This document shows positions 48,928-60,834 of a stretch of DNA of 64,000 bases, piece by piece. The position numbers and the translations under genes were made by a program. How positions within the stretch are numbered: the stretch's first letter is position 1; each line of letters opens with the position of its first letter. Where the stretch lies: positions 23,264,383 to 23,328,382 of the forward strand of contig NC_035436.2 of assembly GCF_002127325.2 (NCBI RefSeq), written 5' to 3'. Below the pieces are notes generated by a model. The model searched no databases and was not told the DNA's origin. It saw only the letters and a list, made by a program, of their open reading frames with translations. Source of the stretch: Helianthus annuus (taxonomy: Eukaryota > Streptophyta > Magnoliopsida > Asterales > Asteraceae).

Positions 48928-50396
48928 TTCTGGGCTTTCAGAAGCGAGATAATGCCTGTGACTTCTCCACTTTTGTTGCCTTGAACGATGAGGGGTTGGC
49001 CAGAACGACGAGGAATACGAACCGCTTTCTCTTGGCAGAGGATCTCAGCGCGATGTTTGGATAACCAATCCATGCCGATGACGACGTCGAAGCTTCCAAG
49101 TTTGACAGGGAAAAGATCGATACTAAACGTGTGGCCAGACAATTCTAGTGTGCAGTCGTGGATCACGTGCGTGGCCTCGATGTTCCTACCATTAGCTATC
49201 TCGACGACGTGCTTAGAACTTAATAATGCAGGCGGGTGCTTAAGTTTCTTACTAATGCGAAGGGATACATAACTGGCATCGGCACCGGAATCAAATAACA
49301 CAGAAACATAACGATTATCAAGTAGGAACTTACCCGCCACGACGTTGGGGTCGTTCCTTGCTTCTCCAGCTCCAATCACAAAAGCTCTTCCCCTAGCACC
49401 ATTCCCAGCATTGTTGTTTTGCTCATTGTTCCCAGCTCCCTGGTTGTTGTTGCGATTCTGATTCAGTTCAGGGCAATCCTTTCGCATGTGCCCTGTTGCC
49501 CCACATTTAAAACATGCCCGGTTGTTTCCCTGCTGCTGTTGCTGTTGGGGTTGTTGCTGATTCTGCCTTGCTGGGAACTGACTTCTACAATCCTTGGCTT
49601 CGTGCCCCATCTTGTTGCATCGCTGACACTGACCTTTGTTACATGCCCCATTGTGGTGCCTGTTACACTTGTTGCACTTAGGGTAGCTTCCCCGGTAGCC
49701 ACCCTGTTGCTGGGTGCCTTTATTGTTGTCAGTTTTCCTTTGCTGAGCTGGGGCCTGAGTAGAGTTAGCATCTTTGCCCTGATTTCCCTCCCACTTTCGT
49801 TTGTCATCACTAGAAGTTCCTTCCGCAGCACTGATCCTTTTGGGCAACCTGCCCTCCTCCACAGCCTGGTTAGTGAGTTTGTGGGCAAGACGAACCACAG
49901 GCTGTATGGTAGTGAGGTTGGCCGAGGTCACATGGCTCCTGATTTCTGGGGCTAAGCCTTTGATGTACAATTCGATCCTTCGATACATGGGTCGGGACAT
50001 GTTTGGGCAAAGAGCAGCATAGTCGTTGGACAGCTTGGTGTAGGTCTCAATCTCTGACCCAACCATCTTGAGTTCATAGTACTCGTCCTCGAGTTTGTGG
50101 ATGTCATCCCTGTGACAGTACTCTTCCTTGATCATATCCTTGAAATCTTCCCATGCAGTAGCGTTAGCAGTCTCCAAACCAAGCATTTGAATTTGCGCCT
50201 TCCACCACGAAAGCGCGCTTCCCTCAAGGGTACCAGTAGCAAACTTTACCCAATTAGCTGGGGGACACTCGCAGACAGCAAAAACAGCTTCGACTTTCTC
50301 GATCCAGTGCAGAAGACCTATGGCACCCTCAGTGCCATTGAATGGAAGAGGCTTGCAATCCATGAAGGTCTTGAAGGTACAAACACGTGGTTGCAC
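48897..50396 (-). CDS. Gypsy gag-protease
   Basis: An open frame of 499 codons. The capsid region ([49 protein letters not shown]) fits the retrotrans_gag family. Three CX2C knuckles follow, the last two being [14 protein letters not shown] and [14 protein letters not shown], separated by Gln- and Asn-rich stretches. The aspartic protease has [14 protein letters not shown] with the DSGA active site near residue 370 and [10 protein letters not shown] further on. It packages RNA and processes the polyprotein. The frame ends after CLQKGTPLS, while the RT frame overlaps by 31 bases with KGHTAIL. This looks like a one-base loss near 48,914 rather than a programmed shift. The first 32 residues probably come from a separate 5' exon (50,495-50,591). 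Confidence 0.9.
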   Translation of the reverse strand: MQPRVCTFKTFMDCKPLPFNGTEGAIGLLHWIEKVEAVFAVCECPPANWVKFATGTLEGSALSWWKAQIQMLGLETANATAWEDFKDMIKEEYCHRDDIHKLEDEYYELKMVGSEIETYTKLSNDYAALCPNMSRPMYRRIELYIKGLAPEIRSHVTSANLTTIQPVVRLAHKLTNQAVEEGRLPKRISAAEGTSSDDKRKWEGNQGKDANSTQAPAQQRKTDNNKGTQQQGGYRGSYPKCNKCNRHHNGACNKGQCQRCNKMGHEAKDCRSQFPARQNQQQPQQQQQQGNNRACFKCGATGHMRKDCPELNQNRNNNQGAGNNEQNNNAGNGARGRAFVIGAGEARNDPNVVAGKFLLDNRYVSVLFDSGADASYVSLRISKKLKHPPALLSSKHVVEIANGRNIEATHVIHDCTLELSGHTFSIDLFPVKLGSFDVVIGMDWLSKHRAEILCQEKAVRIPRRSGQPLIVQGNKSGEVTGIISLLKAQKCLQKGTPLS

Positions 50397-50410
50397 AGGC
50401 GCATGCTGAC

Positions 50411-50494
50411 CTGTCGTGAGAGTGATACGAATGGGCTTAGAGGTGAAAAGACGATGTGGCGGTAGGATCTAAACATCCTAAGACAAGAGCTTAC
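50411..50494 (-). other. Putative 84-bp spliceosomal intron in gypsy gag
   Basis: On the minus strand, GGAG|GTAAGC (donor) and CTCACGACAG|GTCAGC (acceptor) bound 84 bases that contain in-frame stops. Joining the flanks gives one continuous frame from the ATG at 50,591 through [16 protein letters not shown] into the gag ORF. Splicing is inferred. Confidence 0.5.
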
Positions 50495-50591
50495 CTCCAG
50501 GGTGAGCTGCGAATGCTGCAGCCACTGTGTTGATCAGGTTAGTGAACTGAGCCTGAGTCATGTTGACGTTTCCTCGTCCGCGTCCACTCAT
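50495..50591 (-). CDS. 5' exon of gypsy gag (start of gag)
   Basis: ATG at 50,591 on the minus strand opens MSGRGRGNVNMTQAQFTNLI and then NTVAAAFAAHPG, ending at a GTAAGC donor. The helical TQAQFTNLINTVAAAFAA segment resembles the extreme N-terminus of related plant gypsy gags. The alternative is that gag starts within the main ORF at 50,396 and this is untranslated leader. Confidence 0.5.
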
Positions 50592-50870
50592 TGTCTTCAT
50601 AACCAGAAAACGTAACATGAGTGTGGTGTCGTAACATAGCGAGAATGAGATAGAAGAGGGGAGGCGAATTTATCTAATTAGGCAAACTAGTACGTATAGT
50701 AGAGCAGAAAGCATAAGACAAGCAAGCAAGTAAACATGGGTCCGAGCTATGAGGTCAAATAAGTCGAGCCTTGCACTCGAAGTGTAGTGTCGTCACGAGT
50801 CACGGGTTATAGTCTGGTTTTTCTCAAAAAGATTTTTCCCCTTTTTAAAACCAAGTTCACTATAACCAAT

Positions 50871-50883
50871 GGCTCTGATACCA
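50871..50883 (-). promoter_or_regulatory. tRNA-iMet primer-binding site of the gypsy element
   Basis: On the minus strand TGGTATCAGAGCC lies three bases downstream of the 5' LTR. Confidence 0.92.
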
Positions 50884-50886
50884 ATC

Positions 50887-53349
50887 TGTCACACCCCCAA
50901 ATTCCACCTGCGGAGTAACATCCACTTGAGGGCGTGACTGACCAGGATCCAGCCACCAATTATACTAAGCATTGGTTAATAGTAAAGTAATTGCTATCTA
51001 AAGTAGTTAGCAACATCGTAGTTTAAGTTCGATAGTAAGTTTAAACAAAACAGCGGAAGCATAAACCAAATAGTTTTAAAAGATAGTTCATGGTTCAAGA
51101 TAAATAAAATCCAACACACGGGTTTTGACGAACACTACACATCCCCAAGCAGCAGCTCCTCAGTCACTGGTTACCTGCAAAGCATGCAGTAAGGTGTCAA
51201 CAATAATGCTGAGTGAGTTCACTAGTTGTCCAGTTTTAATTACCAAAAACTTGTTTCACCAGTTAATTTACCCGTTTATACATGCCATGGGGAGCTACCC
51301 CAAAAGTTAGCGACTAAACTTTTTTTCCAATACCAAACACTAGGTAACCATTTGCGTTTCCGCAGGATGCCCCGATGTCAATGTTCTATCATCATTGACG
51401 GATGCCTGAGTACATTAGTTCACGACCGATCCCAAACCATGGCATGGTGTGAGGTTGGTAAAACCTAAATAGTGCTATCAACTAATAACCCGTTCGCCTG
51501 GCCCCGGCGACTAATCGGTATTATGTAGTAGGGACTTGAGTGATAGAGTTTCGTTTAGTGCCGTTAGTTGCAATCCGTATAAACAGTAATTAACCAAAGG
51601 TTCCCAATAACAAGGGAAGAAAAGTAAGTTGTATCCCTCATAGGGGATAGTGTTGTTTGTAGTTCCGTTTCCCAAACCACCGGGAACGCATGCTTTAGGT
51701 TGTGAACTCACCTTGGGTTGCTCGGTAGATTATTTACTTGGTCAAACACGTTGGTCACCACGTCCTAGTATGGTTACCAAAAATAGGTCAAGTTGGGGTA
51801 CAAGTAATCACGTATAGCAAACACGTATAGACGCACTTAGTAAGCACACAATCAAACAGTAGGGTTATTGGGCCTGTTCTAACGTTCACAATAGTAATAG
51901 ATACACAAGTAGTCGAGTCAACAGATAGTCCAACAAACTTTTGGCCCAATAACACTTAGGTAGCCCAGTCGAGACAAGGGCGGTTTCGACTCGAAAATGC
52001 ACGGTTTCGAGTCGCAACCAAGGGATTCCGACTCGCAACCTTGGTTTCGGCTCATCATGCTCTGGTCTCGAATCGCAACAAGGGATCCCGACTCGCAACC
52101 TCGGTTTCGGTTCATCATGCGCTGCTTGCGAGTCGCAACCGGGAGATCTCGACGAATCACGTTTTGGTCTCGAGTCGCAACCAAGGGTTCCGACTCGCAA
52201 CCACTGTTACGTGCACCTGAATCCTTCTAGAACCTGTTATGTGTACTAACCAATAGAATTGTGTTTTTGTGTGATTGTGTACTATCCAACCATATTGCAC
52301 CAACATGTTTCCTTGTCTGATTACTAAGCAAAATGGATCAAAACAAGCATTTTTCAAATATTCATAACATTCATCACACCTTCAACATGTTCTTTACATA
52401 TTCATCCTACTTTCAACACATAATCACAAGGTTCTTCATATGAAATATTAGGATCAAGACCACACATTTATCACAAATCATTTTAACATAATCGGACACA
52501 ATCGGTATCATCATTAGGTTCCTAAATCTAGCATGTTTCATTGATAAACAAGAACCCATAAGATCAAGAAATCAAGCATATCATACGGTCAAAACATCAC
52601 CAAAGTAACAACACACGGTTCTACTTCTAACTAGCTAAAACATGTTCATCATCATCATTAGTGACATTTCTAAGTTAAAAACATGGCAACACTTATCATC
52701 ACACTTCAAAGATCATAGCAAACACCTAAAAACACTAACCGGTTGATGTTGTGGGTGCGAAGGATCAAGGGTTCCACTTCCGAGTGATGGTTCCGAGTAG
52801 AAATCCGGGAGTCTTGGTGCTACGGTTGGATCCGAGAGAGATGAGAGGGTGAGGAGGTGATCTTGGTTTGTTAAGGTTTAGGGTTTTAGTGAGAGGGAGG
52901 GAGTGTGTGTGAGTGAGAGAATGTTTGAGTGTCAAAATGAGGGAAGTGTGGCTTATGTGGGGATTTTATAACCCATTCAAGGGCCATGCACCCTTATGGG
53001 TTTTCGAGTGGGTTTCGTGTGAGGCTAAAGGAAGCGGCCCAACGACCCATCAGTTCACTATTCACTCGAGACCAGGTGGTCTCGAGTCGGGTTTGCGGTC
53101 TCGACTCACTTCTACTCTGATATATATATTTATATCATACATACATACCACACATTATCGGCACATAGCACAAAAGAAATCACAACTTTCATTTTATAAC
53201 ACATATACACGCACGATGTAATTACAAGGTAGTTGTTCGGAAAACCTAGAGTGTCACATTATCCCCAAGTTTTAAGAACTTTCGTCCCGAAAGTTAAGGC
53301 AGTCACTGTCAAGCTAGTATAAGTGAGAACATTTCAACGGGGTGTTACA
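50887..53349 (-). repeat. 5' LTR of the gypsy element
   Basis: 2,463 bases, starting TGTCACACCCCCAAATTCC and ending CGGGGTGTTACA on the + strand. It matches 37,732-40,193 with scattered substitutions. Confidence 0.92.
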
Positions 53350-54640
53350 CACTTGAACATTACCAACGGGCTGGTATGTAGGAATATCTACAACGAAAAA
53401 TCGACACATCAGTCGTTTATAAAAACAGTGATAAGAACATGTTTCTAAATTTGATAAAAACACTATATGAAGAAATAACACTATCTGTTTCCTGTAAAGA
53501 CACTATACAGCTTAGTTAACAAATAATCTGTTGATTTAAAACACTTAATAATAATAAAACACTATGACGAATAAAATAAATATGTCTACACAGAATATAA
53601 CAGTATTGGTGTGGGGTAAAACACTATGAAAAGAAATTAAGATTCCTGTACATAATATAACACTATAGATTGTGGATACAAACACTATACATCTAAATAT
53701 CAAAAAAAATTAAATAACTCTGTTAATGATAAAACCCTACAACATAGAATTCAATGTATAAAACACTATGAAGGGGAATTCAGATGTGTGAATAGAATAT
53801 AACACTATTGTTCATACATATGACACTATACACCTAAATATGAAAAAAAAAATATCTTTGTTAATTATAAAACACTACAAAAACTTACTAAAACAAAGGT
53901 AAACAATTCAATGTATAAAACACTATGAAATGAAAATAAGATGTGTGAACAGAATATTGATCATGCATATAACACTACACATCTAAAAAACTATAAAACA
54001 AAATATTGATCATGCATATAACACTACACTATAAAACACTACGGATCATGCATATAACACTACATATCTAAAAATCAAAAAAATAATAAAAAAAACGTGA
54101 TCAAGAAAAAACAGTAAAAGAACAATACCCTAAACAACTTAATGTATAAAACACTACATATACACAAAATCAAACCATACTAATGTCCTGCAAAAAGGAC
54201 ATATTAAAAAACAAAACGTCGAACAAATAACACTAATTATCGGAACATGATAACTATTAAGAGATTAAAATACTATGATACACATGTACCTGCATCGCTA
54301 GACTCCATTGAAATTGATATAAAACACCAGAATCGAAGAAGGGCGCAGACGTTAAACAACTGTATAGTGTCTATCGATTTGATAAGCCTTGTTGTATTTA
54401 TAATTGATGACGTAGATAACAATCGTATTGGATCTTGCAAAAAATATACAAAATTCGATCCAATCCCTAAACAATCTCATCGACAGTTATTTTTTTGAGG
54501 TATATTGTAAATCAATTAAATGACAAAAATGTACAATTACTAATCTACCCTTTTGAATTAATTAAGAGGAGGGACATTTGTCATTCCCAGATTATTTCTT
54601 ACACTTCTTGCAAAAGATGGACTTTGTACAGGATCCTTTA

Positions 54641-54676
<36 letters not shown>
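53350..54676. repeat. ATAAAACACTA-motif region (copy B)
   Basis: Copy B of 9,520-10,828, with the same reiterated AACACTA motif and a longer (TA)n at its right edge (54,642-54,676). No gene is supported. Confidence 0.7.
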
Positions 54677-54679
<3 letters not shown>

Positions 54680-55266
54680 AGAGGATCATGAGAAAACTAG
54701 ATATAAATGAGAAAACTAGATATAAATGAGAAAACTAGAAAACTAACTAAAATCCACTAAAAAGGAGGGGGAGGGAGACTTTTAATGAAGGAGTGGAGAC
54801 TTTTAATGAAGGAGGGGTAAAATTGGAAAAAAAATATATATAACTTTTCAAGGTTAGTTTTTTCGGAGGTTTAGGATTAGGATTAGGTTTTTGGGTGTGG
54901 GGGAGGGGGGTTTAAGTTTTGTTTTTTTGTGGGGGGGGTAGGTTTTTTTCAGGTTTATGTCTAGGGTTTAGTTTTAGGTTTTCGGGAGGGTGGGGGTGGG
55001 GGTGGAGGGTTAGGTTTTTGGGGGGTGGGGGGGTTAGGTTTTTGGGGGGGTGTCGGTGGGGGGTGAGTTAAGTGGTTTAGGCTTTCCGTATTAGTGCACA
55101 TGTGCAGTACAACAAAAAAAAAAAAAATTTTTTGAAAATTTTTTCCACACATAAAAAGTATCTATTTTTCTTTAAAAAAATGTAAAAAAAAATTGGTATT
55201 TTTTTAGGTTTTTCTAGTTAGTTTTTGGATTTCTCATTTAAACTAGTTTTCTCATGATCCATCCCC
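54677..55266. mobile_element. (TA)n-bounded element P (copy B, shorter)
   Basis: The same termini as 10,829-11,722, with about 300 bases of interior missing, including a block after TATAACTTTTCAA and several G-rich units. Confidence 0.8.
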
Positions 55267-55278
55267 TATATATATATA

Positions 55279-55855
55279 GCCAGGATCATTTCAGAAGCAT
55301 AAGTATTTACAGAACTCATAATAAACAATCTTTTTATTTATATATTTTTGTGTTTAGGATAATTTTATTATTTATTATGTGTATTTTTACGATTACATAC
55401 ATGTTAAGAAAATTTTATCATTTTTATATGTAATTTTATAATTACACATATGTAAACTAGTTTGTTTACATATATGTGATTAGTTATGACACATATATAT
55501 AATTTTGGCAATTAAACATATGTAAACTACTATTAACATTTATGTAATCTAAGAAATACATATAATAGATGAGTTCATTTTATCATTAGGAGAGTTCTGA
55601 AAGTTCTGTAGTTATTTAAAGTTCTGAAATGAACTCAACCCTATATATAGTACTAGTTCATATATGTTTAATTGCCAAAATTATATATTTGTGTCATAAC
55701 TAATTACATATATGTAAAAAAACTAGTTTACATATGTGTAATTACATATAAAAAATGATAAAATTACTCTTAACATGTATGTAATTGTAAAAATACAAAT
55801 AATAAATGATAAAATTATCCTAAACATAAAAATATATAAATAAAAAGATTGTTAT
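55279..55855. mobile_element. Elements Q1 and inverted Q2 (copy B)
   Basis: Q1 is 55,279-55,641 and inverted Q2 is 55,650-55,855. The arms face each other as in copy A. Q2 again stops at the copia LTR candidate. Confidence 0.65.
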
Positions 55856-56561
55856 TGATACAGTTTGTGGATGCGACTCGCTCAGTTCGACAACATTACC
55901 AAGTGAACACCGAAACCCGATATCCTATGTCGTGTCTCGGTACGTAATCAACTGTGTCTGCAAGTTCTGCATATTCTGCTGGTTGTTGAAATATCTTTCT
56001 GTTGCTGCTGTTTCTTTATACTCTGAAAGTTGTGGCCATTGACGAAAAACCAGCACCTTGCCTGCATGACGAAAAACCTGCTATGTATGCTGTTGATGAA
56101 AAACTGATAAGCCTGCATGACGAAAAACCTCCTATGTATGTTGTGGATGAAAAACCTGCACATGCTCCTGACGAAAAAACCTACACGCTCATGTATGACG
56201 AAAAACCTCATAAACATAAGGTTTTCATCGTGTTGGTATTTCGTGGGAGTCTTTCGTCGCTGCAGGATGTTCGTCGAGGTAATTCGTTGCTGCTGAAGGT
56301 CCTTCGTCGACCTGCAGCCTATATATATATGCACTGAAGACATAAGCCAGAAAGGAGAACAAAAGCACAAGAAAGCACACACCAGAGAGCACAAGAACGA
56401 GGGAACAGTGAGTTTGTGAGACTCTTGTAAACAGTGTACTAAAACTTTGCTGATCTATAATATACAAGTGAACTTTAAACTGTGAATCTGTGTGCTTTTC
56501 TGTTCTGGATCTCGGTTTGCTTACTCGGTTGGATTCCGCACAACCGGGTTTGTTCGTATCA
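55856..56561 (+). mobile_element. Candidate 5' LTR of copia element (copy B)
   Basis: TGATAC...GTATCA ends as in copy A, with a TATA box at about 56,321-56,330 and the same GACGAAAAACC and TTCGTCG motif clusters. Confidence 0.45.
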
Positions 56562-57396
56562 TAAGGATTAGGCGACTAGATCCTCCGCTAGTGGACAACT
56601 CTCTTCCTTGTTAAAACCGACTCGTTTTCTTGTGATTCGGAAGATTTTCGTGTATTTTTAGAAATTCTTCTTGAGTTTTAATGTTTTGGAAGTCATATTT
56701 TCTGGAAAAATAGTTTGAGATCCTTGAAAATCTTGGTATTTTGCTTTTTAGTTTGATCAAAAACCTTGTTAAATTCATGTTTACATGTTAAGGTTGGGTT
56801 TTTATTAAACTTTTGTGCAAAATTGTAGTTCAGAAATATCTACGGTGACCGGAAAACTCATAGTGTTCTTCATATATTCAAAAAGTTCATATTGTTCTTC
56901 AAAATATAACCTGCTTTTGATCTTGGTTAAATTATTGTTGAAGTGTTAAGGTTTATAATATAATTGTTTGACAATCTTGACACAAGGCATAATGTATGGT
57001 TGGTAAGTCAGTGACATGGGTCTTTGAAAAGGTATGGGCAAGGTATGGTTGTTTGACTATTGTGTTCAACAACTTTAAGAAGAAAAGATCTATCTTTTTT
57101 TTTTTTTGAAAATATCTCACCAACTTTGTGCACATTAGTCAACGAAAAACCTTTTCTTTATTTGATTTGTCTTTGACGAAAAACCTATTTTTCGTCACAA
57201 TTGGTCTAGACGAAAAACCTTATTTTTTCGTCACTTTGTCTTTTACGGAAAAAACTAGTATTTCGTCAGTTAAGGTCTTTCGCCAAGAACCAAATCGTGG
57301 GTCACTCTTGTCATTTTTTTAACAGAAGCTTTCAAAAATTGTCTTCACGAATTGTTTTAAGTGATTTAAGCAGGTATTCATTATTATATATCCAAA
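56562..57396 (+). other. Copia leader (copy B)
   Basis: Untranslated. It contains the second GACGAAAAACC cluster at about 57,138-57,285. No gene is seen. Confidence 0.6.
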
Positions 57397-57895
57397 ATGA
57401 GTTCAGATTGGTGAGGTATTCCATCCAATACGGAGAGCAAGTATAGAAGCACGGGTTTATCACCATCATGGGCCGAATCTCCCACACTCGCATCTTCGTC
57501 TATTCCATCTCAAACGAATCAAATTTCGACAAGTCAATGGGCATTCGTTTCAAATCAAAATCAAAGTATTCAAAGTATACTTTTAAGCGAAAGTGAAACC
57601 GGAAGCCTTAATCGTCCACCGAAGCTAATGCACATGAATGAATATCCTGGATGGGAAGAAAGATTCCATACGTGTGTTCTTGGGCAAAATACGGAATTGT
57701 GGTTATGTTTTACTACAGATTTCGATCAAGCACTTGAGGTTGCCGCTTCAACTGCCGCGACATTTGCAGATCTTACGGCAGACGAGAAAAAGGCATATGA
57801 TTTAGAAAAGAATGCATATTCTATTCTAACTCAAGCGTTGAGAAAGGATATATATCATCAGTTTGTCAGCTTCAAGACGTCAAAGCGGTTAGGAG
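57397..57895 (+). pseudogene. Copia gag N-terminal part (copy B)
   Basis: The equivalent of 13,843-14,341, but codon six is TGA (57,412-57,414), so only an internal Met at 57,628 opens the remaining frame. It is interrupted at 57,896 by the solo LTR. Confidence 0.8.
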
Positions 57896-60834
57896 TGTCA
57901 CACCCCCAAAATCCACCATGCATAGTATCACCACTTGGAGGCGTGACATGACCAGGATCGAGCCACCAATCATATTGAACAACGTAATTAAGTAAATAAA
58001 ATCATCCATAATACAATTGGTGACCAAAGCAATTTAACTAAGTTCAAATTAAACAGCGGAAGCATAAACGTAAATCCAAAAACATAAGTCCATAGTTTAT
58101 AAGTTTAAAGTCCAAAGCAAAAGTTTAATAAGTTCATAAGGATTTAAATATTAAGCACGGAACATAACAGTCCGTATCCCACAACAACTCCTTCCTCGTG
58201 CAAGCTCCAAGCATTTAACGACCTGCAAGGCATGTAACAACGAGTCAACAACAAAGTTGAGTGAGTTCACGGTTGGTTGATTAGTTTTAAGTTGTTTCTG
58301 AAAACGTGGTTTGTCTTTCTTTGGCGTAATTGCCGTGGGGGTTACCCCGTAGTTGAAAGCATGATTAACCAGTTCATTCTTTATTACCCAAACCATATCC
58401 ATGATCAGTGGGGGCTTCCCCATGCGAACCACTAGACCGTACCATATCGACTACTAATGCAAATAAGTTGTGCCCTACATCAGTGTCTATCATCACTAAC
58501 AGTTTGCCATAGTCCATTAGTACACGCCCGTCCGACTGGCACGATGTGAGGTTTGTTAAACCTAATAGCGCTATTAACTAATGACCCGCTCGCCATTAGC
58601 CTCGGCGATTAAGTCGATATAAATTGAGGGACTTAATGATAGAGTTTTGTCTAGTAAGTTTTAAGGTTATTGTCCTACCCAAGTAGGAGGAATGTACATA
58701 TTCTACCCAAAGAGAATACGCAGGATTAATATTGGCATCATACCTATGGAGGATGGTCGTACATATCCTACCCAAGGAGGATATGTAGATCTCGTTTTAA
58801 ATTCTTTAACCCATTCCCAACCACCGGGAATCCCATGCCTTAGAAAGTGTGTGAACTCACCTCGGTTTGCTCGTTTAGATTCTCAAATATAGCTAACGGT
58901 CAAAGTCGGTCAATCACGTCCTAGTAGGATTACTACTTAGTTTATTAGTGACTTCAAATAAGCACAAAGTTCCTACACGTGTCTATCACATAACAAGCAT
59001 CACATCAACATTTCATACTCATATCAACATTCCACCTATAGCTACTCAAGAACATGCATACGATATTGCACATATTACTTTCATTGATATATGACATGTT
59101 AGATCATCCTCAAATAATATACTCGACATTTAGACACGCGAATTACTACTTCTGTCATTTCAACTTAAATATCCAAAACTGGGCTGTTTTCGGGCATTTT
59201 AATAAAATAGTTAACTTGTTCCAAAAATTCCCAACTTTTTATAAAAAGCTTTAAACGATCCAAATGTTATTGTGTAAAAATCTCGGGATCCAATTCATCA
59301 CTAATATTTTATAAAAATTCATTTTCCGGACTACAATCAGATTCATCTTTTTCTGATTGCAGTCCACGGAATAATTTATTAAAAATTCATCGTAAGTCCG
59401 ATTTAAGAAATCCAGTGGGACAATTACTATGACATCAGTGTCCATCTACAGTACCAATTTCATGACCTAGTTCTACCCAGGTTTCAAGTTATGATGAAGA
59501 ATATAACACATATTTTCAGCAGCAAAAATGCAGCTTTAGCTGCTGTTACAAAACGACACTTTAAAAATAGTAAACGAAGTCCAAAAATTATGATTCTAGT
59601 GCCATAAAACCGTATTTCATAATACATAAATCTAGGCTTCAGAAAATACAGTTTTCGTGTTATTAAGGTCCTGTTACAGCCAACTAAAGTTGGCTGTAAT
59701 CACCAATCAGACTCCTGTTTTCAGCTTTTAGCTTTCTAACTCGTGTTCGATCAATTCCGTTAACATGTTTAGTGATCGACAACAACATCAAACATCAATA
59801 TTAACAAGAAAATCATCAGATAATCAACAAGAATCAAAACAACTTCATATTAACATCATGTTTTCATCTTACTTCATCATCATGTTACTTTATAGTCAAG
59901 ACTTTGTTTATGACCCTATAGTGTTCATGGATTCTCATCATCAAATAACTATTAACCACTTAAATAACATGAAAAATGAACGGATCTAAGTTCTTACCAC
60001 TAGCTCAAGGCTAGGGGAGTTCGAGTGTAGAAAAGTGATGGTTAATAGCAAACGAAGAAGGTCCTTCCACTTCCGAGAGCACCAAGCTTCGTTATGCACC
60101 TTGTAGCACCTTTGTATGGCCTTGGAAAGCTTGCAAGTGACCAAGTGATGGTGGTGGTGGTGCCACTAGGGGCGGCCGAGATCAAGAAGAGAGGAAGGAG
60201 AGTGTTTGAGGGAAGTGTGTGTTGAGTAGTGAGAGAAGGGTAGACTTGTGGGTAATACTTATAGACTCCATCTTACCATTGTCTTATGGGTAACATGTCT
60301 CTAATCTAGCAACATGATCAAATTAAATAATGAAAGAAATCAAAGGGGTGTCCTTCTTGTCTCCTAACCAGTTGGGGGGGGGCGGTTGGTTTAGTTAGGT
60401 TTCAACTAGTTAGTTGGTGATCTTAGTTGAAATCAAATGTTAAGTTAATGCTTTATGTGTGTTACGTAATATATAGTGTGTTAGGGTGTTCGGGGACCCT
60501 AACTAGCTCAGAAAAACAATAACAATGTGTTTGACAATATTTTTGTGTTTCGGGTAAAGTCCGGTTGTTCGGTTCGGTGTTGTTCCGTTAAAGTGCTTAA
60601 TTACTTCGTAACGTGTCTTTTATGTATATTTTTGTAACACTTTTAATTTCTAACACTTAGGAAAACACACAGGACCATTTAGTAACTTTTCTGTACACTA
60701 CTAGTATGTTAACAAGCACATGTAAGTATAACACAGAAATCAGAAAGCAGTTAAATGATTTAGCACAGTCATTAAGCACTTTAATTAAAATTAATAAATT
60801 GTACGGAATACATGTAATTTTGAGGGTTGTCACA
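57896..60834. mobile_element. Solo LTR in copia gag (copy B)
   Basis: It runs from TGTCACACCCCCAAAATCC to TTTTGAGGGTTGTCACA, with left flank AGGAG and right flank ATGGG. The left flank has diverged further from the ATGGG target than in copy A. Confidence 0.8.

Larger units (their letters stand above)
37732..53349 (-). mobile_element. Full-length Ty3/gypsy retrotransposon, TSD CACTT, inactivated
   Basis: The element is 15,618 bases, of which 5,769 are a nested copia-type insertion, so its own length is about 9.85 kb. LTRs are 37,732-40,193 and 50,887-53,349. The 5-base target duplication CACTT is at 37,727-37,731 and 53,350-53,354, and the single CACTT of the empty site is in copy A at 9,520-9,524. 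The coding order on the minus strand is gag, protease, RT, RNase H, integrase, as in Ty3/gypsy. The integrase C-terminus carries a chromodomain-like [15 protein letters not shown] block, which suggests a chromovirus (probably Tekay-type). Inactivating changes are a one-base frameshift after the protease, an amber stop in RT-RNase H and the nested insertion. Confidence 0.93.

Noticed and set aside
48900..48930. Programmed ribosomal frameshift between protease and RT
   Set aside because: No classical slippery site. A single-base loss is simpler and fits the other damage in pol.
49419..49955. Plus-strand frame of 178 codons opposite gypsy gag
   Set aside because: Antisense shadow of a long conserved gag frame. 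Hydrophobic stretch without family match.
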